Shown here: piece after piece, positions 1-7,679 of the stretch | Position numbering within the stretch: the first letter of the stretch is position 1 | Layout of the letters: each line of letters opens with the position of its first letter | Assembly (NCBI RefSeq): GCF_019052365.1 | Contig: NZ_JAHQUY010000023.1 | Coordinates: forward strand, 1-42,065 | Source: Leyella stercorea | GTDB lineage: Bacteria; Bacteroidota; Bacteroidia; Bacteroidales; Bacteroidaceae | Reading direction: 5' to 3' | Length of the DNA: 42,065 nucleotides | Program-made: the position numbers and the translations under genes | Notes under the pieces: model-generated | The model's database searches: none | Seen by the model: only the letters and a program-made list of their open reading frames with translations | What the model was told of the DNA's origin: nothing

Positions 1-65
1 CGTTTATGCGACTGCGTCGCATTCTTCTGCAAACTTAGAGTGAAATCTGTGGGAGGATTTAATAT

Positions 66-142
66 TGGTGCACTTCTTGCTTGGTTGGTGCACTTCTTGC
101 TCTGGCAAGCGGCAAAGCCGAGCGGAGACAAGTGCACCCCCT
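66..142. repeat. Dispersed hairpin repeat, GGTGCACTT family, copy 1
   Basis: The block begins with two near-direct copies of TTGGTGCACTTCTTGCT and ends with AGACAAGTGCACCCCCT, 11 bases before the nadA stop codon. Its right part (about 60 bp) is the exact reverse complement of the repeat near 35039. Related copies lie at 18266-18391, 21216-21315 and 29763-29955. The ends GGTGCACTT and AAGTGCACC can pair, so a transcript from either strand would fold into a hairpin. No coding function is visible. Confidence 0.8.
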
Positions 143-153
143 GGGAGTAAACC

Positions 154-1143
154 TTAGGAAAGCTCCAGCATGCGCTCTATCGGCTTAACGGCATCCTTGG
201 CGATAGATTCGTCTACCGTCACCTCCGGAAGCTCGTAGCGCAGCGTATTGTATATCTTCAGCAGCGTATTCTTCTTCATGTACTCGCACTCGTTGCAAGA
301 GCAGCCTACCCCACCCTCAGACACTTCCGGCGGAACCGGATAGAACTTCACGTCGGGACAGTTGCGCTGCAGCTCGTGCAGTATGCCAGCCTCGGTAGCG
401 ATGATATACTCCTTCGTCTCCTTGTGCTCCTTGGCGTAGTTGAGCATCGTAGCCGTAGAGCCCTTCACGTCTGCCACGGCGAGCACCGGCGCCTTGCACT
501 CCAGATGAGCCATCACTACAGCCTTCGGATGCTCCTGCTTCAGCTTCACGATTGCCTCTACAGAGAACTTCTCGTGCACATGGCAGCCACCATTCCAGAG
601 CAGCATGTCGCGACCCGTCACGCTGTTGATATAGTTGCCCAGATTGTAGTCGGGACCGAAGATGAGCTTCTCGTCCTTCGGCAGACTGTCCACCACCTTC
701 TTCGCGTTGCCCGAAGTGACAACCACATCTGTCAGCGCCTTCACGGCAGCCGTAGTGTTCACGTAGCTCACCACCTTATAGCCAGGGTGCTGCGCCTTGA
801 ACTCCTTCAGGTCCTCAGCCTTGCACGAGTCGGCAAGCGAGCAACCGGCTGTGAGGTCGGGGCAGAGCACCTTCTTCTCCGGCGAGAGCAGCTTGCATGT
901 CTCAGCCATGAAGTGCACGCCGCACATCACGATGATCTTCGCGTCGGTCTTTGCAGCCTTGCGCGCCAATGCCAGCGAGTCGCCTATGAAGTCGGCCACC
1001 TCCTGCACTTCGCCCACCGTATAATAATGAGCCAGCACAACAGCGTCCTTCTCCTCACACAAGCGACGTATCTCCTTCTTCAAGTCAACGGATCCATCAA
1101 CCGGCTCGTTGATGTAACCCTTCTCTTTCCAATCGTTGTTCAT
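154..1143 (-). CDS. nadA: Quinolinate synthase NadA
   Basis: A 329-residue protein that matches the [4Fe-4S] quinolinate synthases, which condense iminoaspartate with dihydroxyacetone phosphate to make quinolinate for NAD biosynthesis in the cytosol. The N-terminal AHYYT motif (residues 38-42), Cys101 in TAGCSLADSC, Cys187 in GGCHVH and the C-terminal cluster GCSCNEC (Cys281, 283, 286) fit the expected iron-sulfur ligands, one per pseudo-repeat, with spacing close to the E. coli type. The length is normal for the family and the start MNNDWKEKGY is the first Met of the conserved frame. The gene stands alone: nadB and nadC are not in the window. Upstream is the 1.9-kb DnaA-box-rich gap, and downstream is a hairpin repeat that may end the transcript. 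Confidence 0.96.
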   Translation of the reverse strand: MNNDWKEKGYINEPVDGSVDLKKEIRRLCEEKDAVVLAHYYTVGEVQEVADFIGDSLALARKAAKTDAKIIVMCGVHFMAETCKLLSPEKKVLCPDLTAGCSLADSCKAEDLKEFKAQHPGYKVVSYVNTTAAVKALTDVVVTSGNAKKVVDSLPKDEKLIFGPDYNLGNYINSVTGRDMLLWNGGCHVHEKFSVEAIVKLKQEHPKAVVMAHLECKAPVLAVADVKGSTATMLNYAKEHKETKEYIIATEAGILHELQRNCPDVKFYPVPPEVSEGGVGCSCNECEYMKKNTLLKIYNTLRYELPEVTVDESIAKDAVKPIERMLELS

Positions 1144-1278
1144 ATATCTTTGTTTAATATTGTTTCTTTTTATATTGCGGCATATTCTGCCTTTCCTTAC
1201 TCAACATGTATTGCTACGCTTTCGCCGCCTGTCCCTACTCCATCCCTGTTTGGAAAGGCCAACAGGCGCCGCTTTCAA

Positions 1279-1338
1279 ATCTCACCATCTCACCATCTCA
1301 CCATCTCACCACAACACCCCTTCAACTTCTCAACACCT
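1279..1338. repeat. C/A-rich CTCACCATCT repeat, copy 1
   Basis: Short direct repeats of CTCACCATCT run into CACCACAACACC and then TTCTCAACACC. The same simple-sequence family occurs at 11371-11400, 21321-21353 and 24711-24914. An AT-rich stretch (about 1340-1395) follows, before the DnaA-box region. Confidence 0.7.
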
Positions 1339-1517
1339 ATCTATATATTTATTTCTTTTTATTTAAAGAAAAGAAAAAGAATATGAGTATGATATGCTGT
1401 TAGTACGTTGAAAACTTTCCGCCTGTTTCTTTGGTTATTTCGTTATTAACATGTGGTACAGGACTCTCAACAGGTCGTGTTGATATCTTCTCTTTGAAAA
1501 TGAACGATATACATGAG

Positions 1518-2827
1518 TTATTCACAAAAGTGCCGTTACACCTGCAAAGTTAATAAGTTTATATCTTTTTCTTTAAAAAACCTGTGGAAAACTTTAGAAT
1601 ATTAATTTGATAACGCACACAGTTATCCACATCTGCCCCACTCCGCCTGTTTACCTGTTGATAATCTCCGAGTTGTTAACATAGTTGTTAGTAGGTTATT
1701 CACAGGTTATCAACAGGTTTGAGAATGACCACTGGCGGTTGTAGGATATTAGCAACCAGGTTATAAATAGTGATGAAATACTAATCGTAGGAGGGGGCAA
1801 AACTCGCAAACAGATTGTTTTGCTATTCAATCCATTATCCTAACATAGTTATCCACAGGTGTGTTGATAACTTCCTGTTGTTTATCAGTGCTTTACAACA
1901 GTTATCAACAATATCAACAGGTTTTGTGGATTTCTCGTGTATTTCTTCGCTATAGTCCTTGTCGTGCTATAGAATTACCACGTAGCAAGAATATCATTAC
2001 CGCAGTTCGGTAACTTTATTACCGCGCAACGGTAACAGCGTTACCAGTTCACGGTAATAAGATGGTTTGTGGATTGCAGTCTTGTTTAATGCTGCCTAAA
2101 CCTGGTTTTTATATGATATCAAGCTCGTTCTATGTTGATATAAGTCCTGTTTTATGTTGATTTTAACCTTGTTTCGTCTGAATACTAACAGCATAACCAA
2201 CAGGATATGTTGATAACTTCTTATTGTATATCAGTCTTTTACCTGTGTTATCAACATTATCAACAATAATGCAGGCGTTTTTCAATATAGCCCTGTCTTG
2301 GGAGTTGTTGATAACATGTGCAGCGGTTGTTAGTGTTATGTTGGCTGTTGTTAGTAAGATTATGAGAGATTGTTAGGATGTATGGTTGATTAGTAGGAAT
2401 GTGTAGACTCAAACCAACAGGTTTATCAACATGTTTGTTAATACTAATATGTTAAGAGTTAGTGTGTTACGGAGTTATCAACAGGTTGTTGAAAATTGTG
2501 GATAACTCGGTTGTTTGGTAGGAGGGTGTTGTCTGTCTATATTGTCAGTTTGGACAGGTTTATGCCTGTTGCTTCTCCGTATAGTGTGTGTCTAAACTAT
2601 GAAATTGCCCATAAATCTAACAGTAGGAGACTACGGCATCGTGATTCTGGGTTTTGCTACAGGCTGCCTGTTTAGTATAACCTGTGGATAAACCCTGTGG
2701 ATAACCCTGTTAGAAGCCTGCCTGTATGCAGTAAACTAACGTAGTTATACACAGGTTTGTTGATAATTATTTATTGTGAGTCAGTTTATTACAGAGTTAT
2801 CAACAGTTTTCTGTAAATTGTGGATAA
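1518..2827. other. Candidate replication origin (oriC): dense DnaA-box cluster
   Basis: This non-coding stretch is packed with DnaA-box 9-mers. Exact TTATCCACA on either strand is at 1623-1631, 1849-1857, 2497-2505, 2683-2691, 2696-2704 and 2819-2827. The one-base variant TTATCAACA is at 1656-1664, 1707-1715, 1862-1870, 1902-1910, 2208-2216, 2248-2256, 2257-2265, 2306-2314, 2423-2431, 2475-2483, 2758-2766 and 2797-2805. TTATTCACA is at 1518-1526 and 1696-1704, and TTATACACA at 2745-2753. Two boxes abut (2248-2265). AT-rich tracts near 1340-1395 and 1560-1585 could be unwinding elements. Boxes point both ways, and no open reading frame in the gap resembles a gene. Known: clusters of such 9-mers define bacterial oriC and also DnaA-titrating loci such as E. 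coli datA. Inference: this is oriC. Against it, dnaA is not adjacent and the genes to the right run toward it. Confidence 0.75.
1997..2057. repeat. Three palindromic iterons at a 22-bp period
   Basis: Three 17-bp dyads of the form TTACCR-N5-CGGTAA start at 1997, 2019 and 2041, exactly 22 bp apart. The first two have perfect 6-bp arms; the third has one changed base (TTACCA). The spacers differ (CAGTT, CGCAA, GTTCA), so the arms are what is conserved. A period of about two helical turns puts all three on one face of the DNA, as expected for a dimeric binding protein. They sit within the DnaA-box cluster, between the boxes at 1902-1910 and 2208-2216. Confidence 0.85.
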
Positions 2828-2850
2828 CCTGTATTATTTGAAACTGAATA

Positions 2851-2943
2851 GTAGTGGCGGTCTCTGGCCGCCGCCGCAAGCTGCAATGCTATTAGTAGAA
2901 ACTATTTGGCTTGGTGCTGCGGAGGCTTTCACCTCCGCTACTG
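2851..2943. repeat. Dispersed GTAGCGGAGG-type palindromic repeat, copy 1
   Basis: The block starts with GTAGTGGCGGTCTCTGGCCG and ends with GCGGAGGCTTTCACCTCCGC followed by TACTG. It is close in sequence to 9042-9120, and shorter relatives are at 7418-7446 and 12131-12161. It lies between the last DnaA box and the terminator of the ABC transporter gene. Confidence 0.75.
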
Positions 2944-2950
2944 TTAGGGT

Positions 2951-2989
2951 AAAAAAAAGCAGAGGCCACAGTGATGTGACCTCTGCTTT
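2951..2989 (-). terminator. Intrinsic terminator of the ABC exporter gene
   Basis: On the minus strand a 15-bp stem (arms at 2975-2989 and 2956-2970, one G-U pair) is followed by a run of T (the A-run 2951-2958 on the plus strand). It lies 27 bp past the stop codon of the ABC transporter gene and stops transcription from entering the DnaA-box region. Confidence 0.85.
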
Positions 2990-3016
2990 GTTGATAGTTG
3001 ATATTTTGAAAAATAG

Positions 3017-4843
3017 TTATTTCTGCATCTCGTGCAGCTTCTTGTAGTAGCCGCCGAGCGCTATAAGTTCTTCGTGCGTGCCACGCTCTACAATCTCGCC
3101 CTCGTGCATTACGCATATCTCGTCGGCGTTCTTGATGGTAGACAGGCGGTGGGCGATAGCCACCGTCGTGCGCGACTTCATAAGGCGCTCCAGCGCGTCC
3201 TGCACGAGTCGTTCGCTCTCGGTGTCGAGCGCCGATGTAGCCTCGTCGAGGATGAGTATGGGCGGGTTCTTCAGTATGGCTCGGGCTATGCTCACGCGCT
3301 GTCGCTGTCCGCCAGAGAGACGTCCGCCGCGGTCGCCGATATTGGTGTCGTAGCCGTGCTCGGTCTGCATGATGAACTCGTGAGCGTTGGCTATGCGCGC
3401 CGCCTGCTCAATCTGCTCCTGCGTGGCGCTCTCGACGCCGAACGTTATGTTGCCGCGGAACGAGTCGTTGAAGAGAATAGCCTCCTGGTTGACGTTGCCG
3501 ATGAGCTGACGCAGGTCGTGTACGCCGAGGTCCTTCACGTTGATGCCGTCGATGAGCACCTCGCCCTCCTGCACGTCGTAGTAGCGCGGAATGAGGTCGA
3601 CGAGTGTCGACTTGCCCGAACCGCTCTGTCCGACGAGTGCCACGGTCTTGCCCTTCTCTATAGTGAGATTGATGTCGCGCAGCACCCACTGCTCGCCGTA
3701 GCGGAACGACACGTGGCGGAACTCTATCTGATGATCGAACGAAGCGATGTGCTTCGGATGCAGAGGCTCCTTAATGGTGTTCTCAGCCTTCAGAATCTTG
3801 TCTACGCGCTCCATTGAGGCGAGACCCTTCGGTATGTTGTAGCTCGCCTTTGAGAACTCCTTCAGAGGGTTGATGATAGAGTAGAGCATTACGAGATAGT
3901 AGATGAACGACGGACCGGATAGTATCTTGTTGTCGAGCACCAGTATGCCGCCCACCCAGAGCACGATGATGATGAGCACCGTGCCGAGGAACTCGCTCAT
4001 CGGGTGAGCCATCTGCTGGCGAATGTTCACGCGCTGCACGGCGTCGCGGTATTCGTTGTTGATGTTAGAGAAGCGTGTGTTCATCTTCTCCTCAGCGCAG
4101 AACGCCTTCACGATGCGCAGTCCGCCGAGTGTTTCCTCAACCTGCGACATTGTGTCGCTCCAGAGCGACTGCGCCTTGATAGACTTCTTCTTGAGCTTTC
4201 TGCCCACGAAGCCCATGAACCATCCGAAGATAGGCACGAAGACGATGGTGAAGAGCGTGAGCTGCCACGAGATGAAGATAAGCGCTCCGAAGTAGAACGT
4301 GATGAGAATAGGGTTCTTGAAGAGCATGTCGAGCGACGACATTATCGAGCTCTCTATCTCCTGCACGTCGCCCGTCATACGCGCTATGATGTCGCCCTTG
4401 CGTTCGTCTGAGAAGAAGCTCAGCGGCAGCGATGTTATCTTGCGGTAGAGCTGGTTGCGTATGTCGCGCACCACGCCCGTTCTTACCGGAATGATGGTGG
4501 CAGACGAGAGGAAGTAGGCACCCGTCTTGAGGAACGTGGTGAAGGCGAGGAACAGACCGATGACGAGTAGGGTAGTGGTCGGTCCGACGTTGGCTATGAG
4601 CTGCGTCACGTAGTAGTCGGCGTTGTTCGACAGCACCTCCTTTATGTTGTCGAAGCTCCACGGCATGAGATGCGTAGCGCTGCCCGCGCCTTCTGTGCGG
4701 AAGAGAATCTGAAGTATAGGTATGAGTGCTGCGAAGGAGAAGATGTTGAGCACAGCCGACAGGATGTTGAACGTGGCTGTCAGCGCTATATACTTCTTGT
4801 AGGGCGGCACGAAGCGCCTCAGTACCTGTAGGAATTCTTTCAT
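3017..4843 (-). CDS. MsbA-type ABC exporter (fused permease and ATPase)
   Basis: A 608-residue half-transporter that would work as a homodimer in the inner membrane. The N-terminal half has about six membrane helices (residues 17-330). The ATPase domain follows with Walker A GQSGSGKST (405-413), Q-loop Gln453, signature LSGGQ (509-513), Walker B ILILDEA (529-535) and H-loop His565 in AIAHRLST. Architecture and length match MsbA/McjD-like exporters; lipid A flipping is the likely role in a Gram-negative envelope, but the substrate cannot be read from sequence. The start MKEFLQVLRR gives the usual short cytosolic leader. The gene lies 79 bp after miaB on the same strand, so cotranscription is possible, and a good terminator follows it. 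Confidence 0.93.
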   Translation of the reverse strand: MKEFLQVLRRFVPPYKKYIALTATFNILSAVLNIFSFAALIPILQILFRTEGAGSATHLMPWSFDNIKEVLSNNADYYVTQLIANVGPTTTLLVIGLFLAFTTFLKTGAYFLSSATIIPVRTGVVRDIRNQLYRKITSLPLSFFSDERKGDIIARMTGDVQEIESSIMSSLDMLFKNPILITFYFGALIFISWQLTLFTIVFVPIFGWFMGFVGRKLKKKSIKAQSLWSDTMSQVEETLGGLRIVKAFCAEEKMNTRFSNINNEYRDAVQRVNIRQQMAHPMSEFLGTVLIIIVLWVGGILVLDNKILSGPSFIYYLVMLYSIINPLKEFSKASYNIPKGLASMERVDKILKAENTIKEPLHPKHIASFDHQIEFRHVSFRYGEQWVLRDINLTIEKGKTVALVGQSGSGKSTLVDLIPRYYDVQEGEVLIDGINVKDLGVHDLRQLIGNVNQEAILFNDSFRGNITFGVESATQEQIEQAARIANAHEFIMQTEHGYDTNIGDRGGRLSGGQRQRVSIARAILKNPPILILDEATSALDTESERLVQDALERLMKSRTTVAIAHRLSTIKNADEICVMHEGEIVERGTHEELIALGGYYKKLHEMQK

Positions 4844-4922
4844 ATCGTTATGCGGTTATGCGTTGTTTTGCGATATATTAGTTGTCTGCTGTATATGATG
4901 CGTTGTTCTCTGCATCATACGT

Positions 4923-6254
4923 TTATTCGGCTATAGTGCCCAGCAGCGTAGCCGATGTAGCGTCCGTAATCTTCACCATCACGCGGTCGCCGATGTGGTA
5001 CGTGCCCTTGTCGAACACTACAGCCTTGTTCTGCTCGGTGCGTCCCATGAGCTGCTGGCGCGAACGCTTCGAGTAGCCCTCTACGAGCACCTCGAATGTC
5101 TTGCCGATGTCCTTGCGGTTCTGCTCAGCGCTCACCTCCGTCTGAAGGCTTATAAGCTCGTTGAGGCGCTCTATCTTCACCTCCTCCGACACGTTGTCGG
5201 GCAGGTGCTTTGCGGCGTATGTGCCCGGGCGCTCCGAATACTTGAACATGAAAGCCGAGTCGAACTGGCACTCGCGCACCAGCGAGAGCGTCTCTGCGTG
5301 ATCCTCCGGCGTCTCGTCGTGATAGCCCACGAAGAGGTCGGTAGAGAGTCCGCAGCCGGGTATGATGCGGCGTATAGCCTCCACGCGCTCCAAGTACTGC
5401 TCGCGTGTGTACTTGCGGTTCATCAGCTTCAGTATCTTTGTCGATCCGCTCTGTGCCGGGAAGTGGATGTGCTTGCAGAGGTTAGGCTCTTCGGCTACGG
5501 CGTACAGAATGTCGTCGGTCATATCCTCGGGGTTCGAGGTGGTGAAGCGCACGCGCATATCTGGCACGCTCTGCGCCACCTTGTGCAGCAGTTCGGCGAA
5601 CGAGCATCCGCCTTCGATGCGCTTTCCGGCAGGCGTCAGACCATAGCTGTTCACGTTCTGTCCGAGCAGTGTCACCTCCTTGAAGCCACGGTCGTGCAGG
5701 TCGCGCACCTCGCGCAGGATGCTCTCCACGTCGCGTGAGCGTTCGCGTCCGCGAGTATAAGGCACGATGCAGTAGTGGCAGAAGTTGTTGCAGCCGCGCA
5801 TGATGCTCACGAAGCCGCTCACGCGGTTGCCGCCGATGCGCTGCGGCACAACGTCGCGGTAGGTCTCGGTGGTGCTCAGCTCGATGTTCATGGCGTTCTG
5901 TCCGTTCTCGCACTGCGCAATCATGTCCGGCAGATTGAGGTAGGAGTCGGGACCGCAAACGAGGTTGGCGAAGTGGTTCTGTATGAGGTCTTCGCGCACA
6001 CGCTCAGCCATGCAGCCGAGCACGCCGAGTATGAGCTGGCGTCCCTTCTTCTGCTCTGCGTGCAGAGTCTCAAGTCGTCCGTATATCTTGTTCTCTGCGT
6101 TCTCGCGGATAGAGCAGGTGTTGAGGAAGATGGCGTCAGCCTCTGCCTCGTTCTCGCACAGTTCGTAGCCTGCCATCTGCATAATGGAAGCCACTACTTC
6201 AGAGTCTGCCACGTTCATCTGGCAGCCGTATGTCTCGATAAAAAGTTTCTTCAT
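4923..6254 (-). CDS. miaB: tRNA-2-methylthio-N6-dimethylallyladenosine synthase MiaB
   Basis: A 443-residue radical-SAM methylthiotransferase that adds a methylthio group to i6A37 of tRNAs reading UNN codons. The N-terminal domain supplies one [4Fe-4S] cluster through Cys11 (YGCQMN), Cys47 (NTCSIREN) and Cys81 (LGCMAE). The radical-SAM triad is CNNFCHYC (Cys155, 159, 162). The C-terminal 65 residues fit a TRAM RNA-binding domain. The YGCQMN form of the first motif and the i6A-type length favour MiaB over RimO or MtaB. A TAnnTTTG element 39 bp upstream may be its promoter. The ABC exporter gene follows 79 bp downstream. Confidence 0.95.
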   Translation of the reverse strand: MKKLFIETYGCQMNVADSEVVASIMQMAGYELCENEAEADAIFLNTCSIRENAENKIYGRLETLHAEQKKGRQLILGVLGCMAERVREDLIQNHFANLVCGPDSYLNLPDMIAQCENGQNAMNIELSTTETYRDVVPQRIGGNRVSGFVSIMRGCNNFCHYCIVPYTRGRERSRDVESILREVRDLHDRGFKEVTLLGQNVNSYGLTPAGKRIEGGCSFAELLHKVAQSVPDMRVRFTTSNPEDMTDDILYAVAEEPNLCKHIHFPAQSGSTKILKLMNRKYTREQYLERVEAIRRIIPGCGLSTDLFVGYHDETPEDHAETLSLVRECQFDSAFMFKYSERPGTYAAKHLPDNVSEEVKIERLNELISLQTEVSAEQNRKDIGKTFEVLVEGYSKRSRQQLMGRTEQNKAVVFDKGTYHIGDRVMVKITDATSATLLGTIAE

Positions 6255-6292
6255 TTATATAATTATGTATGTTTCAAGTGGATATAACGCTG

Positions 6293-6300
6293 CAAAGTTA
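6293..6300 (-). promoter_or_regulatory. Candidate -7 element for miaB
   Basis: The minus strand reads TAACTTTG, matching the Bacteroidota -7 consensus TAnnTTTG, 39 bp before the miaB start. The same GCAAAGTTA string on the plus strand recurs upstream of leuS (34825) and two other minus-strand genes. No clear -33 TTTG is seen, so the call rests on one half-site. Confidence 0.45.
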
Positions 6301-6399
6301 CGAAAAAAATAATAAATAGAGTTATAATTATTAGATAGTGAGATGCTTATAAATAATCTGTTGTGTTTTCTTATGAAATTATAAAAAATAAAAATACTG

Positions 6400-6431
6400 T
6401 TTGTGGTATTTGTTTTTAATTTGTACTTTTG
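6400..6431 (+). promoter_or_regulatory. Bacteroidota-type promoter for the small membrane protein
   Basis: TTTG at 6400-6403, a 20-bp spacer and TACTTTTG at 6424-6431 match the sigma-ABfr consensus TTTG-N(about 20)-TAnnTTTG. Transcription would begin near 6438, about 40 bp before the start codon at 6478. It supports the downstream gene being real. Confidence 0.7.
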
Positions 6432-6477
6432 GAAGAAATATGATTTTAGTGAATGTATTAATAAAAAGTAATTATAA

Positions 6478-6741
6478 ATGAAAAGGCTACATGAATTATT
6501 TAGTTTCTCTTTTTATATAAGTGGATTAATAACGTATATAGGCAGAGTTAGTTGGATGATTTATATAACTTGGATATTTTTTTTCCTATATGTTTTCAGT
6601 ACTATTTTTTTAATATATTCTCATAAGCAAGAGACAGAAAGTTATAAAAAAGCTTTTAAAAAATATTCAGGTGACTTATTTGTAATATTGACTCCATTTA
6701 TACTTTGGATAATAGTTACAATTATTGATGCATGTATATAG
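6478..6741 (+). CDS. Small integral membrane protein of unknown function
   Basis: An 87-residue protein, not recognised. It has two to three hydrophobic segments (about residues 8-24, 26-45 and 68-86) joined by a charged loop, HKQETESYKKAFKKYSGD. It is one of only three plus-strand genes. A full TTTG/TAnnTTTG promoter lies upstream and a strong bidirectional terminator downstream, which together make it more than a chance frame. It and its flanks (about 6300-6850) are far richer in A and T than the neighbouring genes, and its codons are AT-ended, which may mean recent acquisition. It could be a small membrane regulator or a remnant of an accessory element; the sequence does not say. Confidence 0.7.
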   Translation: MKRLHELFSFSFYISGLITYIGRVSWMIYITWIFFFLYVFSTIFLIYSHKQETESYKKAFKKYSGDLFVILTPFILWIIVTIIDACI

Positions 6742-6757
6742 TTGTGTATTTACAATA

Positions 6758-6810
6758 AAAACAATGCAAATTGTAAGAATAATTAGTATTTCTACAATTT
6801 GCATTGTTTT
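6758..6810. terminator. Bidirectional intrinsic terminator
   Basis: Perfect 18-bp arms at 6758-6775 and 6793-6810 (AAAACAATGCAAATTGTA and its complement) enclose a 17-base loop. A-rich and T-rich flanks lie on either side. It sits between the convergent ends of the small membrane protein gene (+) and the RNA methyltransferase gene (-) and can serve both. Confidence 0.9.
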
Positions 6811-6849
6811 TTATTGTTGTTAGCAAAGAATATTTTTTTTAAAACAGAC

Positions 6850-7392
6850 TTAAAGTTTAAGCCTTTCCAAGAACTGCTTTGCAACCTCCCAAATCACGAT
6901 GCCTGCCGTCACGCTGACGTTCAGCGAGTGTTTTGTGCCGAACTGCGGTATCTCAAGACATCCGTCGGCAAGGTCTACCACCTCCTGGTGTACGCCTTTC
7001 ACCTCGTTGCCGAACACCACGGCGTAGCGGCGGTCGGTGTCCAGTTGCAGGTTCTGCAGCTTCGTGGAGCCTTCCACCTGCTCTATAGAATAGACGAAAA
7101 CGCCCTCTTTCTGCAGTTCTGCCACCGCCTCGGTAGCCGTCTCGAAGTAGCGCCAAGTCACGGAGTCCTCGCCTCCGAGCGCCGTCTTGTGAATCTCGGG
7201 GTGGGGCGGAGTAGCGGTGATGCCGCAGAGGTAAACGGCTTCTACGCGGAAAGCGTCGGAGGAACGGAACACCGAGCCTACGTTGTGGAGCGAGCGCACG
7301 TCGTCGAGCACCACGATGAGCGGCAACTTGTTCGCCTCGTGAAACTCGTCTACCGACAGACGCTGCATTTCTATTGTTCTGAGTTTGTGCAT
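6850..7392 (-). CDS. TrmH/SpoU-family RNA 2'-O-methyltransferase
   Basis: A 180-residue SPOUT methyltransferase with the three family motifs: NVGSVFRSSDAF (37-48) with the catalytic Arg43, VVFGNEVKGV in the middle, and LNVSVTAGIVIWE near the C terminus that closes the knotted SAM site. It probably 2'-O-methylates a tRNA or rRNA; the exact site cannot be read off. I start it at the Met beginning MHKLRTIEMQ. A Met 24 codons upstream is in frame, but that extension is encoded by the GTAGCGGAGG palindrome at 7418-7446 and is almost certainly untranslated. The short length (no N-terminal substrate-binding domain) is closer to TrmH/TrmL-like proteins than to RlmB. Confidence 0.9.
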   Translation of the reverse strand: MHKLRTIEMQRLSVDEFHEANKLPLIVVLDDVRSLHNVGSVFRSSDAFRVEAVYLCGITATPPHPEIHKTALGGEDSVTWRYFETATEAVAELQKEGVFVYSIEQVEGSTKLQNLQLDTDRRYAVVFGNEVKGVHQEVVDLADGCLEIPQFGTKHSLNVSVTAGIVIWEVAKQFLERLKL

Positions 7393-7417
7393 TATTCTTT
7401 GAGTTTTTTGTTTTTTT

Positions 7418-7446
7418 AGTAGCGGAGGTCGGAGACCTCCGCTACT
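7418..7446. repeat. GTAGCGGAGG palindrome, copy 2
   Basis: A perfect palindrome: AGTAGCGGAGGTC, a 3-base loop, then its exact complement. It is the minimal form of the family at 2851-2943, 9042-9120 and 12131-12161. It lies in the leader of the RNA methyltransferase gene, between the candidate -7 element and the start codon. Confidence 0.8.
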
Positions 7447-7461
7447 ATCTGATATATCGTA

Positions 7462-7469
7462 CAAAGGTA
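7462..7469 (-). promoter_or_regulatory. Candidate -7 element for the RNA methyltransferase gene
   Basis: The minus strand reads TACCTTTG, a match to TAnnTTTG, 70 bp before the chosen start. If used, the transcript would carry the palindrome at 7418-7446 as a 5' hairpin. No -33 element at normal spacing. Confidence 0.4.
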
Positions 7470-7571
7470 CGAATAATTAGGCAAACGGCGGAAAACAGCG
7501 GTGCAAACTGCTCGTTGTACATCAAAAATGCGCGAATTTATAGGGTAGTAGTGTTATTTTTCTCGCTTTTT

Positions 7572-7603
7572 ATTGTTTCATATTATTAAAAAGCGTACAT
7601 TTG
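7572..7603 (+). promoter_or_regulatory. Candidate promoter of the beta-barrel protein gene
   Basis: TACATTTG (7596-7603) matches the -7 consensus TAnnTTTG; ATTG at 7572-7575, 20 bp upstream, is a one-base miss to the -33 TTTG. The gene starts at 7680, giving a leader of about 70 bases. Confidence 0.55.
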
Positions 7604-7679
7604 TGGCGCTTAAATATTTAATAGTATCAGCACGCGACGTAATGTTTCGTGTAGTAATCACTAAAAAAATCAAACAATT

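Noticed and set aside
376..1386. Plus-strand open frame of 336 codons opposite nadA
   Set aside because: It mirrors nadA, is rich in Leu, Arg, His and Val as antisense frames of GC-ended genes are, and runs into simple repeats.
1144..3016. Plasmid-type replication origin with iterons
   Set aside because: No replication-initiator gene is nearby and the surrounding genes (nadA, miaB, leuS, rpoN) are chromosomal housekeeping genes; DnaA boxes dominate.
7393..7464. A 24-residue extension of the RNA methyltransferase
   Set aside because: It is encoded by the GTAGCGGAGG palindrome and overlaps the candidate -7 element.
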